Shown: positions 42,982-52,042, counted from the stretch's first letter. The stretch is DNA of 64,000 nt from an uncultured Eubacteriales bacterium (GCA_900548855.1 URMF01000003.1:1-64000); one strand, 5' to 3'. The notes: a model not told the origin generated them from the letters alone. Translations and numbers: made by a program.

Positions 42982-44914
42982 CCTGTTTTCCTCCCTTCAA
43001 AAATTCCAGCTCCTCTTCTCCCATATTTTCAATAAAATACTGTTCAAATTCCTCATTGAGACTTTCTATGTCTCCCTCTTTTTCAAAGTGGCTGGCATAA
43101 AACTCTCTCACACTCTCATAAGAAATCACTTCCGGATTTTCCTCCTTGGTAAACCAGTACCAGTCATTAAAAATCTGCATATTTTCATCTGTGGTTTCAA
43201 CCGCACCCTCATAGTAATATGCAAACATTTCCTCTTCCGTGCTTTCCTGTTCCAATGTTTCCCACGAAAAATCAGAGACTATTGCCTGCTCTGTCACATA
43301 CGGCAGTCCGTCACCGGAAAGCATCGGCACAAAAACAATGGTCTTATCTTCACAATCCTTCCATTTTCCGCTCTCAACCATATTTTTTGCCACATTATCT
43401 ACCATCACTTTATTCGTCTCTGTATATGGGTCGTACATCTTATTCAAATATGGATAAATGCAGATTATGCCATTTTCCAGCCGGACTTTTTTATAAAATC
43501 CGCTCACAAATACTGCACCCCGGCTCTTCCCGGCAAAATGGTTTTCAGAAACCTCCGGAAGCTCTGAATATATCCTTGCGTGAGAATCGAAGGTCACATC
43601 AAATTCTGCCTCTGTGTCCAACCGGTTATCTGCATACAGATAATTTTCCTCATAAATTCTATGAAATCCGGCAATGGGATAATATGGAAACCATGCCGGA
43701 AGATACAGTTCCTCTGCATTGCTGTAAAAATTGGCACAGCCTCCGCGATATGTAACCGTAACAGATTCAAGGTTTCTTTTCGGATTCTGAATAGTCAGAT
43801 AATCTCCATCCCTTACAAAATCAAGAGATATTCCCTCCTGGTTTGTGACCTTTTCCACATCATAGAGATGGTAGAGCGTCATATCATACTGCTCCAAATC
43901 CGGCTGCGACAAATAAAGCACCACTTCTGTCTCCATATTCCGGGTAAGCCGTATCTTCATTTCATACCGCTCTATAACAAAATCGGTTTCCTTTTGCCTT
44001 TGCTCTCTCATTTCCAGCATGTAATATCTCTGGTCATAGCCATAAGAATCCGTCTCATCTGCTGCATTATTTTTACTAAAATAACTGCCTGGCTGTATCA
44101 TAAAATAAAAGCTTACCAGTGTCATTATTCCAAAAACCGTAATGCACAATTTTTTCCGGGCAAATCTGTAACAGCTTATGATTCCTGTTCCAAAAAGACA
44201 TATCCAGAATATAACCCGCAGCATTTGTGAAAAATGTACCGGAAAAAGCACTGTCTCATCCGCATACGCCATCCCGTCCACATCTAAAAACCCCTCTGGA
44301 AAAAGAAAGAAACCCCTGAAATATTTTAAAATTCCCATTTTATAATAAGATAAGGTCTTTAAATTTTCCGCCATATTAGAAGTCAGCATCACACAAAAAA
44401 GCAACAATATAACATAGCCCGCTATTTTATTTACCCTCCTGGACAAAAGCCATCCAAATAATATAGCTGCCAATCCATTCAGCAGCATATAAGTAACATT
44501 TATCTTGCACAGGTATAGAACAAGCTGTGACGCCAGGGAAACGGATATGCTAAAAAAATATATAGAAAACGCCAGCATAATAACCGTTGACAGGAATACA
44601 TACTGCATTATTACCAGAAACTGCATACAGTCGCTTTTGAAGCCCCTGTTTCCTACCTTTATCACTTCTAACAATTCTGCATCCGGAACCTCTCGGAAAT
44701 AATCAAACGCCAGCATCGCTACAATTACAAAATGAAAAAAATACACCCGCATCTGATATGCAAATATTCCGCCAGCTCCCCATGTCACAATATCCTCCGT
44801 TCCATACCAGACCAGCAGATACACATTATATACGATACAGCCACCAAGCAATACCAACAATAGCAAACTGCGCATCACACTCCGAAAAAAAAGCTTTTCC
44901 TGTAACCTTAACAT
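42968..44914 (-). CDS. Large membrane protein with ABC-2-like helices and an M1-peptidase-like outer domain
   Basis: This 648-residue protein has six or seven hydrophobic helices in the first 265 residues, one more around 258-275 (CITVFGIMTLVSFYFMIQP), then about 370 soluble residues. The soluble part starts like the N-terminal domain of M1 aminopeptidases (ERYEMKIRLTRNMETEVVLY, then VTVTYRGG and ELYLPAWFPYYP), but I find no HExxH, so peptidase activity is unlikely. ABC-2 permeases fused to M1 domains are known in other phyla. GGAGG precedes the ATG, 17 bases after the small secreted protein gene. Confidence 0.65.
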   Translation of the reverse strand: MLRLQEKLFFRSVMRSLLLLVLLGGCIVYNVYLLVWYGTEDIVTWGAGGIFAYQMRVYFFHFVIVAMLAFDYFREVPDAELLEVIKVGNRGFKSDCMQFLVIMQYVFLSTVIMLAFSIYFFSISVSLASQLVLYLCKINVTYMLLNGLAAILFGWLLSRRVNKIAGYVILLLFCVMLTSNMAENLKTLSYYKMGILKYFRGFFLFPEGFLDVDGMAYADETVLFPVHFSQMLRVIFWICLFGTGIISCYRFARKKLCITVFGIMTLVSFYFMIQPGSYFSKNNAADETDSYGYDQRYYMLEMREQRQKETDFVIERYEMKIRLTRNMETEVVLYLSQPDLEQYDMTLYHLYDVEKVTNQEGISLDFVRDGDYLTIQNPKRNLESVTVTYRGGCANFYSNAEELYLPAWFPYYPIAGFHRIYEENYLYADNRLDTEAEFDVTFDSHARIYSELPEVSENHFAGKSRGAVFVSGFYKKVRLENGIICIYPYLNKMYDPYTETNKVMVDNVAKNMVESGKWKDCEDKTIVFVPMLSGDGLPYVTEQAIVSDFSWETLEQESTEEEMFAYYYEGAVETTDENMQIFNDWYWFTKEENPEVISYESVREFYASHFEKEGDIESLNEEFEQYFIENMGEEELEFLKGGKQDAGN

Positions 44915-44931
44915 ATAGCCCTCCGCATATA

Positions 44932-45321
44932 TTACTCAGAAATCTTACCATAACCGATACAACTGTTGGTTTTCTTTCCATTATTCTTTTTCCCAGTCAG
45001 ACGAATCTTATAATAATTATAATGCCTTTTCGTTTTAACTGTTCCTTTTTTTCCAACCCCATATATAAGTGTTAAAAAAGATACTCCGGTCTTTCCGTTA
45101 TTACTGCCAATTGCCTCATATTGTATACTATATTTCGACACCTGCGTCGTTTCACAATAAACCTTTGCAGCGTCAAGCATCTTTAAATTTGACGAATTTG
45201 TTTTCTGCTTTGCCGTCAAGTTCGCCGCAACACTGGGTACATATGCTGCATTTACCTGCATGCCGCATAAACAAATTAATAACAATACTGCAATAATCCT
45301 TAAACCTACTTGTTTCTTCAT
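44932..45321 (-). CDS. Unknown small secreted protein, first gene of the ABC-2/M1-like cluster
   Basis: The 129-residue product has a signal peptide (KQVGLRIIAVLLLICLCGMQ, cleavage near VNA-AY) and a basic mature part of about 104 residues with two Cys (VYCETT and NSCIGYGKIS), Lys/Asn/Gly-rich near the end. I do not recognise it. It leads an operon of a large membrane protein, an ATPase and a small membrane protein, which suggests it is the exported or protected substrate of that transporter; this is inference from gene order only. Confidence 0.75.
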   Translation of the reverse strand: MKKQVGLRIIAVLLLICLCGMQVNAAYVPSVAANLTAKQKTNSSNLKMLDAAKVYCETTQVSKYSIQYEAIGSNNGKTGVSFLTLIYGVGKKGTVKTKRHYNYYKIRLTGKKNNGKKTNSCIGYGKISE

Positions 45322-45459
45322 CTTTTTTCCTCTCTTTCATTGTACTTATTATATTTCTTGGTAATTATAACATTGTTTCCTCTTTGGCGGCCATATTTTT
45401 ATTTTTTCATAATACCACATTTCGTTCATAAATTCAATTATATTTTTAATAATAAATAA

Positions 45460-45492
45460 AAAGACAGAAAATTTACTAAATTCCCTGTCTTT
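45460..45492 (-). terminator. Terminator-like hairpin downstream of ddh
   Basis: AAAGACAG and CTGTCTTT pair over an A/T-rich loop that itself has weak pairing (AAATTT/AAATT). It lies 80 bases after the ddh stop on the minus strand. Confidence 0.6.
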
Positions 45493-45572
45493 CTATATCA
45501 TATAAATTTACAAACACCAACTTTATACCACACATCTACATTAATCTGCTTGTTATTCATAAGCGTTGTAAA

Positions 45573-46559
45573 TTAAAGTAATGTTTTTCTAAGCTCCTCA
45601 CCACTCTTTACGCTTAAATATGCCGGTGCAATATCAAAAACTGTTCTACATCCTGTCTGCCCTTCCTTAGAAAGCTTATAGGCCGCCCTGGCATATGCTG
45701 CAATGACACAGGCTGTAAACTCCGGATTGGAATCCAGCTTCAAGCTATACTCAATTACATGACTGTTTTCCTGTTCCCAGCCAGTGCTTCCGGAACGGAT
45801 TACAAAACCGCCATGAGGAATTCCACTGTGCTCTGCCACGAGTTCTTCCTCACTGATAAAATGAACAGTTGTATCATAATCAGCAAAGTAGTTTGGCATG
45901 GTCTTAATCTCTTTCTCTACCTCTGCCGCATCTGCCCCTTCCTCCAGTACAACAAAGCATTCTCTCGTATGCTTCTGTCTGGTGGTAAGCTCCGGATTTT
46001 CTCCTGCACGAACTGCCTCTAATGCCCTGTCCACCGGAATCGTATACTGCTTGGCATTTTTCACTCCCTTAATCCGGCGGATTGCATCGGAATGTCCCTG
46101 GCTGACGCCCTTGCCCCAGAAGGTATAATCCTTTCCCTCCGGCAGAATTGCATTGGCATACATTCTGTTTAATGAAAACATTCCTGGGTCCCAACCTACA
46201 GAAATAATGCCTACTCTGCCATTTTCCCGCGCTGCCTTGTCCACATTTTCAAAGTGATCCGGAATTTTAGCGTGGGTATCAAAGCTGTCCACCACATTAA
46301 ACATCCTGGCAAGCTGTGGTGTCTGCTCTGGAAGGTCTGTTGCACTTCCCCCGCAAAGAATCATAACATCAATTTTGTCTTTCCAGTCCTCTACCTCAGA
46401 AACTCTGCACACACAGGCTTCCTTTGTCAAAATGGAAACGCTTTCCGGTTCTCTTCTGGTAAATACTGCCACAAGCTCCATATCCAGATTCTGCTTAACC
46501 GCGCACTCTACTCCTCTGCCCAGATTACCGTATCCATATATACCAATTCTGATACTCAT
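45573..46559 (-). CDS. ddh: meso-Diaminopimelate dehydrogenase
   Basis: A 328-residue NADPH-dependent enzyme that makes meso-diaminopimelate directly from tetrahydrodipicolinate in the lysine and peptidoglycan pathway. The nucleotide-binding start is IRIGIYGYGNLGRGVECAV; further signatures are LCGGSATDLPEQTPQLA, VDSFDTHAKIPDH and VGWDPGMFSLNRMY, with HGGFVIRSGSTG late in the protein. It stands alone. AAAGGAG precedes the ATG. Confidence 0.96.
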   Translation of the reverse strand: MSIRIGIYGYGNLGRGVECAVKQNLDMELVAVFTRREPESVSILTKEACVCRVSEVEDWKDKIDVMILCGGSATDLPEQTPQLARMFNVVDSFDTHAKIPDHFENVDKAARENGRVGIISVGWDPGMFSLNRMYANAILPEGKDYTFWGKGVSQGHSDAIRRIKGVKNAKQYTIPVDRALEAVRAGENPELTTRQKHTRECFVVLEEGADAAEVEKEIKTMPNYFADYDTTVHFISEEELVAEHSGIPHGGFVIRSGSTGWEQENSHVIEYSLKLDSNPEFTACVIAAYARAAYKLSKEGQTGCRTVFDIAPAYLSVKSGEELRKTLL

Positions 46560-46733
46560 AACATTATCTCCTTTAAAAAATTTGCAAAAATTCTCTTACA
46601 TGTTACCTATTATAACCATATTATTTTCCAACCGCAAGGAAATTATCAAACACTGCTTTCTTACATTAAAAATAAAAGGATTACTGTTTAACCCTTTGAG
46701 GACAATGGACAACTTGTCTCCCTACCTCTCCCC

Positions 46734-47435
46734 TTATACAATAAAGCCAAGTATAATCAAAAGTGCTGTCACCAAACATATCGTTATAATAATATCTTTC
46801 TTATCCTCTTTTCGCAAAAAAGTATCGATATCAGGATTATATTTCTTTACAAGCCTTAAAAGGTAGTTTGGTGCGTGTGGAATAATTAACTCTTTCTTAT
46901 ATCCTCTGATAATAGCTGCACAGCAATCATAGTGAGTCCTTCCTCTATACCCGATATGGTATTCTATTTCTTTTATATCATTCCAGCTTCGAAACCCCTG
47001 ATTGCTGTAAATTCCCTGCTCATTGATGACACAAACACACCTACCTGCCAAAAAACGGTTGCATAACCGCAGAATACAAACAAAAATCCAGCATACAAAT
47101 GCCTCGAAAAAAAACATTACAAATTCCATCCACGAAAAATCATATCCACCCATTCTTATAAAAAGAAATGTCACAAAAAGAAAAAGATATACAACAGCAA
47201 TCCAATACCCCCAACATATCCCCTCAAAATACTGTCTGCGAATCTTTTTCCCATTAACCTCCCTCAATTTCCCCAAAAATCCACAATCATCTTCTCTGTA
47301 AAATGGACAAGGCATTTGCACATTCATTAAATTATATTTATTATATATTAGACATCTATTGGTCTGACACTTTTCCCGCGGCTTATTTTTTTCGCAATGA
47401 TTATATGATATCTCATTGTTCTCCATCCCTGCCAT
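46734..47435 (-). CDS. Unknown membrane protein with a Cys-rich N-terminus and PH-like domain
   Basis: At 233 residues it has an N-terminal soluble part with six Cys and a His (HCEKNKPREKCQTNRC and MPCPFYREDDCGF), which could bind metal; two hydrophobic helices; a domain reminiscent of bacterial PH folds (VCVINEQGIYSNQGFRSWND then IKEIEYHIGYRGRTHYDCCA); and a C-terminal helix (DIIITICLVTALLIILGFIV). I cannot name a family with confidence. No operon partner. Confidence 0.65.
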   Translation of the reverse strand: MAGMENNEISYNHCEKNKPREKCQTNRCLIYNKYNLMNVQMPCPFYREDDCGFLGKLREVNGKKIRRQYFEGICWGYWIAVVYLFLFVTFLFIRMGGYDFSWMEFVMFFFEAFVCWIFVCILRLCNRFLAGRCVCVINEQGIYSNQGFRSWNDIKEIEYHIGYRGRTHYDCCAAIIRGYKKELIIPHAPNYLLRLVKKYNPDIDTFLRKEDKKDIIITICLVTALLIILGFIV

Positions 47436-47582
47436 CCTTTTTCCTCACCTATCCCCTGCTTCCATGCAAGCTGTTTTTTATAATTCACATGCATAACCGT
47501 ACTGCCTCTAGTCTACCAGCTCTCCTATAATATCAAAACCGCCAAGCAAACCTAATGGCTCATTTGGCGGCTCAAAATTTAC

Positions 47583-48323
47583 TCAATCAAAACAGTCATA
47601 ATATTCTCTTTCCATTTCTAAAATCTCCCCTGTCTTTGCATGAATCTTAATCTCATATTCAAATTCATCTTTTATTAACTCTACTTCATATACAGGTACT
47701 CCATCGTCCTTATCAAATTCCACTTTTACTATAGTTGCACCCGGCACTTTTTCTAATGCAATGCGCTTTGCTTTTTCTACACCGATATAACTGTTCTTTT
47801 TCTTTGCATTCCTGGTAACGAATTCCCATTTATATTCTATCAGCTCGCCTGTTCTCGCATGTAACTGAAGCTCGTATTTTTTATTGCCTTTCTTCATTTT
47901 TACTTTATAAATAACTATTCCATCATCGCGTTTTTTAACAATGCTTGTTATCTTACCCTTTTTTACCTTTTTATAAGCCAGCTTTTTGCACTTACTTTTA
48001 CTCATTACTTTCTTTTTACTGTATTTACGAACATTATTTTCTTCCCATTCATAGGCAACCATTTTTCCATCAGAAGCACGATATGTTATCTCATACTCTT
48101 TCGTTCCTTTTATCAGATGAACTTCATAAACAAGAGAACCTTTTTCATAGTCTGTATCTACTTCTGTTATAACTGCATTCCTAACTTCTTTTAATGCTTT
48201 TTTCTCCACCTGTCTCATGTTGGTAATCTTTTTCGCAAACGCCTTATCTGGAGACAAAAGAACCCCTGCCGATACAAGGCAAATCATCATAAAAATCATA
48301 GTAGCTGTTCTTCGTATTTTCAC
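47583..48323 (-). CDS. Secreted protein with three PepSY domains
   Basis: The start is a GTG at 48323 after GAAGGAGGA. A signal peptide (TATMIFMMICLVSAGVLLSP) is followed by three PepSY repeats of about 65 residues: ITEVDTDYEKGSLVYEVHLI.., ITSIVKKRDDGIVIYKVKMK.. and IVKVEFDKDDGVPVYEVELI.., each ending in ARTGEL- or AKTGEI-like motifs. PepSY domains are thought to inhibit peptidases or sense the envelope; the target here is unknown. The protein is very Lys-rich and lies alone. Confidence 0.9.
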   Translation of the reverse strand: MKIRRTATMIFMMICLVSAGVLLSPDKAFAKKITNMRQVEKKALKEVRNAVITEVDTDYEKGSLVYEVHLIKGTKEYEITYRASDGKMVAYEWEENNVRKYSKKKVMSKSKCKKLAYKKVKKGKITSIVKKRDDGIVIYKVKMKKGNKKYELQLHARTGELIEYKWEFVTRNAKKKNSYIGVEKAKRIALEKVPGATIVKVEFDKDDGVPVYEVELIKDEFEYEIKIHAKTGEILEMEREYYDCFD

Positions 48324-48460
48324 AACAATTCCTCCTTCATTTCCTATTTTCTTAAAGCATTATAATTATAACATTCCAAAATACTTTTGTCTATGATTAT
48401 CCTTACTTCCTTGCTACCAGGCAATCATTCCAAACAATAGCCCCATACCGGACTGCCTCA

Positions 48461-48498
48461 AAACTGGTTATTCATCCCAAAAAGTGGTTATCTATCCC
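48461..48498 (+). promoter_or_regulatory. Tandem direct repeat upstream of the DUF4176 cassette
   Basis: AAACTGGTTATTCATCCC at 48461 and AAAGTGGTTATCTATCCC at 48481 match in 15 of 18 positions with a period of 20 bp, and a TATGAT box follows near 48523. Two half-sites on one face of the helix are typical of response-regulator binding (for example LytTR-type). Confidence 0.5.
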
Positions 48499-48604
48499 TC
48501 AAATGCTACATAAGTATAAAAGTATGATATATATTAAAAAGCTATCTATGCATTAATCAAAATTAGACTCAAGTTACTTAAATTATGCAAAGGAGATAAA
48601 ACAG

Positions 48605-48895
48605 ATGAATAATATAACTAAAAAATTATTACCAATTGGTACAGTTGTACAACTAGTAAATAAAAAAGAGAAAATAATGATATGCGGCAGACAACAAGTT
48701 GATTTGGAGGAACATGTGGAATATGACTATCTTGGTTGTGTATATCCTAAGGGAATAGATAATGAAGATGTACTGTTGTTTGATGCAGATAATATATTGA
48801 TGGTTTACTTTTTGGGGTATCAGGACTTAGATGAAATGCACCAAAGACTTTTGATAGTTGATGAATTAAAAAATGAAAATAATGTCAAAGAGTAA
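48605..48895 (+). CDS. DUF4176 protein, type VII secretion-associated
   Basis: This 96-residue protein shows the DUF4176 core: LPIGTVVQLVNKKEKIMICG at the start and EYDYLGCVYPKGI in the middle, ending in a short helix. DUF4176 genes in Firmicutes typically accompany type VII (Ess-like) secretion loci and their LXG or WXG-like cargo. The next gene fits such a cargo. No EsxA-like protein, EssC ATPase or other machinery is in the window, so the cassette would rely on a system elsewhere. AAAGGAG precedes the ATG. Confidence 0.85.
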   Translation: MNNITKKLLPIGTVVQLVNKKEKIMICGRQQVDLEEHVEYDYLGCVYPKGIDNEDVLLFDADNILMVYFLGYQDLDEMHQRLLIVDELKNENNVKE

Positions 48896-48910
48896 CAAAG
48901 GAGTTTAATT

Positions 48911-49825
48911 ATGGCGTGTTTTAAAATACATACAAAGGCATTGAAAAATGAATGTGAGAACATGAGCCAAGAGGCAAAAAATTTAAATACCTATGTAAAT
49001 GAAATTAATGCAATTGCTACAGATATATCACTAGGTCATTCAACAGCTTCTATCAAGAAAAAGTTACAAAACATATCTACAGATATAAAAACAGAAAGCA
49101 CTAATATTACATTGCTTTCCTCTAAACTTAATGATATTATTATTCAATATGAGACTACCGAAGCAAAAATAATGCAGAACAATGTAACACCAAATACAAT
49201 AGCAGATAAACCAGAAAATGAAAAAAACAGCGAACCCCCAGACGAGGCTGTATCAGAAGATGACGAATTGGAGGAAATGCTTTGGACAATATTAAGTTTC
49301 ATTCCTGGTCTAAATTGCATTGCGGATATAAGACAACTTATTAAAGATTTGAAAAAAGTGTTAGACGGTGATACACCCACAGTTAGTGAAATAATGGGAA
49401 TTCTAATGGATGTGGCATTTCTTGCAATGGATTTTGTATCCGTTCTGGCTTTGGCAAAGAACATAGGCAAAGGAATAAAAGCGGCCAAATTAGCTTCTAC
49501 GGCAGCAAAAGATGCATCGCAAAAAGCGGCGAAAGCCGCAAAAGCCGCTGAAAAAGCCGCCTCTAAAACAGGAAAAACGGTTGCTAAAACAAAAGCTGCT
49601 AAAAAAGCTGCCAAAGCCGCAAATAAAGCAGAAAATGCGGCTAAAAAAGCAGAGGCTGCCAAAAATGCATCTAAAACAGCAAAAAAAGAGGCTGCTAAAA
49701 ATGCAATAAAGGAAACAACAAGGGCAACAGCAGATAATGTTAAAGATAAATATATTCCAAGCCCCGATAATGGTTATATACCTGGTGCAATACTAGAAGA
49801 TGCAAGAGACCAGATGATAGGATAG
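48911..49825 (+). CDS. Helical protein resembling type VII cargo or pre-toxin, without a toxin domain
   Basis: The 304 residues fall into four parts: a helical hairpin N-terminus (about 1-95, WXG/LXG-like spacing but no WxG seen); an acidic linker (ENEKNSEPPDEAVSEDDELEE); a hydrophobic region with SFIPGLNCIADIRQLIKDLK and VAFLAMDFVSVLALAKNIGK like pre-toxin segments of LXG proteins; and an extremely Ala/Lys-rich helix (about 195-275). No nuclease or other toxin domain follows. Spacing to the DUF4176 gene is 15 bases. It could be a decoy, structural or truncated effector. Confidence 0.75.
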   Translation: MACFKIHTKALKNECENMSQEAKNLNTYVNEINAIATDISLGHSTASIKKKLQNISTDIKTESTNITLLSSKLNDIIIQYETTEAKIMQNNVTPNTIADKPENEKNSEPPDEAVSEDDELEEMLWTILSFIPGLNCIADIRQLIKDLKKVLDGDTPTVSEIMGILMDVAFLAMDFVSVLALAKNIGKGIKAAKLASTAAKDASQKAAKAAKAAEKAASKTGKTVAKTKAAKKAAKAANKAENAAKKAEAAKNASKTAKKEAAKNAIKETTRATADNVKDKYIPSPDNGYIPGAILEDARDQMIG

Positions 49826-49836
49826 GGGAGACAATC

Positions 49837-50700
49837 ATGACCGATGAAAAATTAGAAGACCTTAAGGTAATGAGCAGCGTTTCTTTTGTAATATGGCTGG
49901 CATGTACGATTATAGTGGCGGGAGGAGAAATAGATAGTGCTAGAAATGGTACTGTGTCCTTGTGGATTTTAATTCTGATAGGAGTGATTCTCACTGCCGT
50001 TTCTCTTCTAATTGCAGTTATTTCAAGCTGTATTTTGAAAAAGCGCCAGGGAGAAGCCTATTTTAGTACCGCTATGTATATTAAAGGTTTTTTGGAAATG
50101 TTCTTCCCCTCGTTGTCAAAGGATTCCCATCCAGCAAAAATGAGGAAACGTAATATAAGCGAAAAAAACAAAGGTACCAATTTATGGAAGAATATGTGCG
50201 TTGGCTGGGATAAAGAAAACATAATTTCATTTATATTATGGTTTTTATTATGGACTGCCTGTATTGGGATGTCTATTAAAAACATATTCTTTTCCAATGG
50301 AACTGATAAAATGTTAAATTCCATATCATTCTCTGTAGCGGCAATTGTCCTTACGTTTGTGTTAATTGGTGCTGCATCGGGAATAAGGAAGAATCCTACT
50401 CCTATATTTAAGTATATGGACATTACAAAAGTTAAATTTAATGAACTTGCAAAGCACTACGACAATGCAGACAAAATCACAAACGGAATCTGGATGGATT
50501 ATAAGTATGTATTTATACAGTCACACGGAAATGCATATTGTATTCCGGTTGAAGATTATATCGATATGACCATTACATTCAGCCGGTTCCGCTATGTAAT
50601 GGTATTATCAAGTACATTTGATTGTGTAATCAAATCCGCATTTTCTCCTGCCGGTTTCCAAAAATTGAAAACAATACTGGAAACAGTTAATAACGAATAA
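49837..50700 (+). CDS. Unknown four-helix membrane protein with YcxB-like C-terminus
   Basis: A 287-residue protein with four hydrophobic helices (VMSSVSFVIWLACTIIVAGG, LWILILIGVILTAVSLLIAV, IISFILWFLLWTACIGMSI, ISFSVAAIVLTFVLIGAASG). The C-terminal 90 residues (IWMDYKYVFIQSHGNAYCIP, then ITFSRFRYVMVLSSTFDCVI) recall YcxB-like folds. It follows the pre-toxin-like gene by 11 bases with GGGGAG before its ATG, in the position of an immunity protein. A terminator follows. Confidence 0.7.
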   Translation: MTDEKLEDLKVMSSVSFVIWLACTIIVAGGEIDSARNGTVSLWILILIGVILTAVSLLIAVISSCILKKRQGEAYFSTAMYIKGFLEMFFPSLSKDSHPAKMRKRNISEKNKGTNLWKNMCVGWDKENIISFILWFLLWTACIGMSIKNIFFSNGTDKMLNSISFSVAAIVLTFVLIGAASGIRKNPTPIFKYMDITKVKFNELAKHYDNADKITNGIWMDYKYVFIQSHGNAYCIPVEDYIDMTITFSRFRYVMVLSSTFDCVIKSAFSPAGFQKLKTILETVNNE

Positions 50701-50710
50701 TTTTATAAGG

Positions 50711-50737
50711 AAAAAGAGCTGTGAACAGCTCTTTTTC
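50711..50737 (+). terminator. Terminator of the DUF4176 cassette
   Basis: AAAAAGAGCTGT and ACAGCTCTTTTT form a 12-bp stem with a two-base loop 10 bases after the stop. It may also serve the convergent Fn3-protein gene. Confidence 0.92.
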
Positions 50738-50767
50738 CCATCGGCTTGATTTTTATATCTATAGATA

Positions 50768-51856
50768 CTATTTCTTTGTAGTTACACTCTTAATCTTAGA
50801 CCAGCCGGAATAGTATTTCTTGCCTTTTACAGTTTTATAGGCTCTGACTCTGACATAATATTTTTTCTTTGCCTTTAATTTTTTAGCCTGATATTTTACA
50901 GTTCCTGATTTCTTTATTGTCTTTGTTACTGCCTTTTTCATCTTTTTGTTGTCAGCATATTGAATCTGATATCCTGAACACTTGACCTTTTTCCACTTCA
51001 CAACAAAAGATTTCTTTCCACTAGTAAGTGATGTAATGCTTGTTTTCGAAGGATAATTACTCACGGTGCACATTTGTATTGTATATTTGTACTGTTCATT
51101 ACTATAATTCCAGATACAAATGTAATGGTATCCCGTATATTTGGCAACATAATCCTTTCCTGCCGAATTAGAGTTCCAGGTATCGTCTACGTTTACTGAT
51201 TTTCCACACCATCTACTAATGGTAAGTCCGTTCGTTGCCGTTGAGGCCAGCCGGTATTTTTTACCCTTCACAAGCTTAACCTTATATACATCATAACCAT
51301 CATCATTATCATCCGTTACAGAAAATCCAGACCCAAGATATCCTGTATATGTAACATCTGTTTTAATCGGAGTTGCCGTTTCCTTCGTATTGTTATTTTC
51401 CGTTTCAATATACTCATCTGCCGTAAAGCCAAAAGAATAGGTTGTAACCTTTCCCTCTACATAACTTACGTACCGTGGGTCCAGCGTTACATAGTAAGTA
51501 CCGGCATTCAGTCCAACATAAAAGGATGGATTGCTATTATCTCCTTCATCCCGGCATTCCCAGACAATCTTTCCATTTGCATCATATACTGCCACATCCA
51601 TGTCAAGCATACCGAGAGATTTACTTGTTACCTTTGATGCAGTTATGGTTAATAGCCCTTTTTTATTAAGGGTAATTTTATTAACATTGGGAACATCATA
51701 CTTCCATGTTACGGTATAGTTCTTCCCTGTATCTACAGTTATAGCTGAACTTATCTCTTTTGTTGTCAGCTTGCTCTCAGCGGCACACACCTTAGTTCCA
51801 GTAAATCCCAAAACAGCTATCAGCATAATTGCCATCATTAATAATCGTTTTTTCAT
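50768..51856 (-). CDS. Secreted protein with C-terminal fibronectin type III domain
   Basis: From the ATG at 51856 (6 bases after GAGGAGG), 362 residues. A signal peptide (MKKRLLMMAIMLIAVLGFTG) is followed by two beta-rich domains similar to bacterial pre-peptidase C-terminal domains (FYVGLNAGTYYVTLDPRYVS and YDVYKVKLVKGKKYRLASTA), then an Fn3 domain of about 85 residues (VKWKKVKCSGYQIQYADNKK through KKYYVRVRAYKTVKGKKYYS). No catalytic domain or anchor is seen, so it is probably an extracellular binding or matrix protein. Confidence 0.85.
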   Translation of the reverse strand: MKKRLLMMAIMLIAVLGFTGTKVCAAESKLTTKEISSAITVDTGKNYTVTWKYDVPNVNKITLNKKGLLTITASKVTSKSLGMLDMDVAVYDANGKIVWECRDEGDNSNPSFYVGLNAGTYYVTLDPRYVSYVEGKVTTYSFGFTADEYIETENNNTKETATPIKTDVTYTGYLGSGFSVTDDNDDGYDVYKVKLVKGKKYRLASTATNGLTISRWCGKSVNVDDTWNSNSAGKDYVAKYTGYHYICIWNYSNEQYKYTIQMCTVSNYPSKTSITSLTSGKKSFVVKWKKVKCSGYQIQYADNKKMKKAVTKTIKKSGTVKYQAKKLKAKKKYYVRVRAYKTVKGKKYYSGWSKIKSVTTKK

Positions 51857-51960
51857 AAAACCCCTCCTCAATATTTAAATAGTGTTACTATTATATAAAA
51901 ATACGCTCCCATATTCTACCAACTGAAATTGCTTTTTTCGCAATTCATGGTTGCAGGTGT

Positions 51961-52004
51961 ACTCAAAAATGGTTCACCAGACCTTTTTCTCATATGCTTG
52001 GCAA
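51961..52004 (-). repeat. 44-bp palindromic dispersed repeat, copy 3 of 3
   Basis: Most diverged of the three copies, with changes on both stem arms (GGTTCACCAGACC) but the same T run and TTCTCATATGCTTGGCAA tail. It abuts the rplA terminator. Confidence 0.8.
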
Positions 52005-52005
52005 T

Positions 52006-52042
52006 TAAAAAAGGCAGGAATCCCAAAACAGAATTCCCGCCT
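52006..52042 (-). terminator. Terminator of the ribosomal protein operon
   Basis: GGCGGGAATTC and GGATTCCTGCC pair on the minus strand, followed by TTTTTTAATT, 38 bases after the rplA stop. Confidence 0.85.

Noticed and set aside
43088..44230. Several plus-strand ORFs of 150-216 residues
   Set aside because: Antisense to the 648-residue membrane protein, with shadow-type composition and no leaders.
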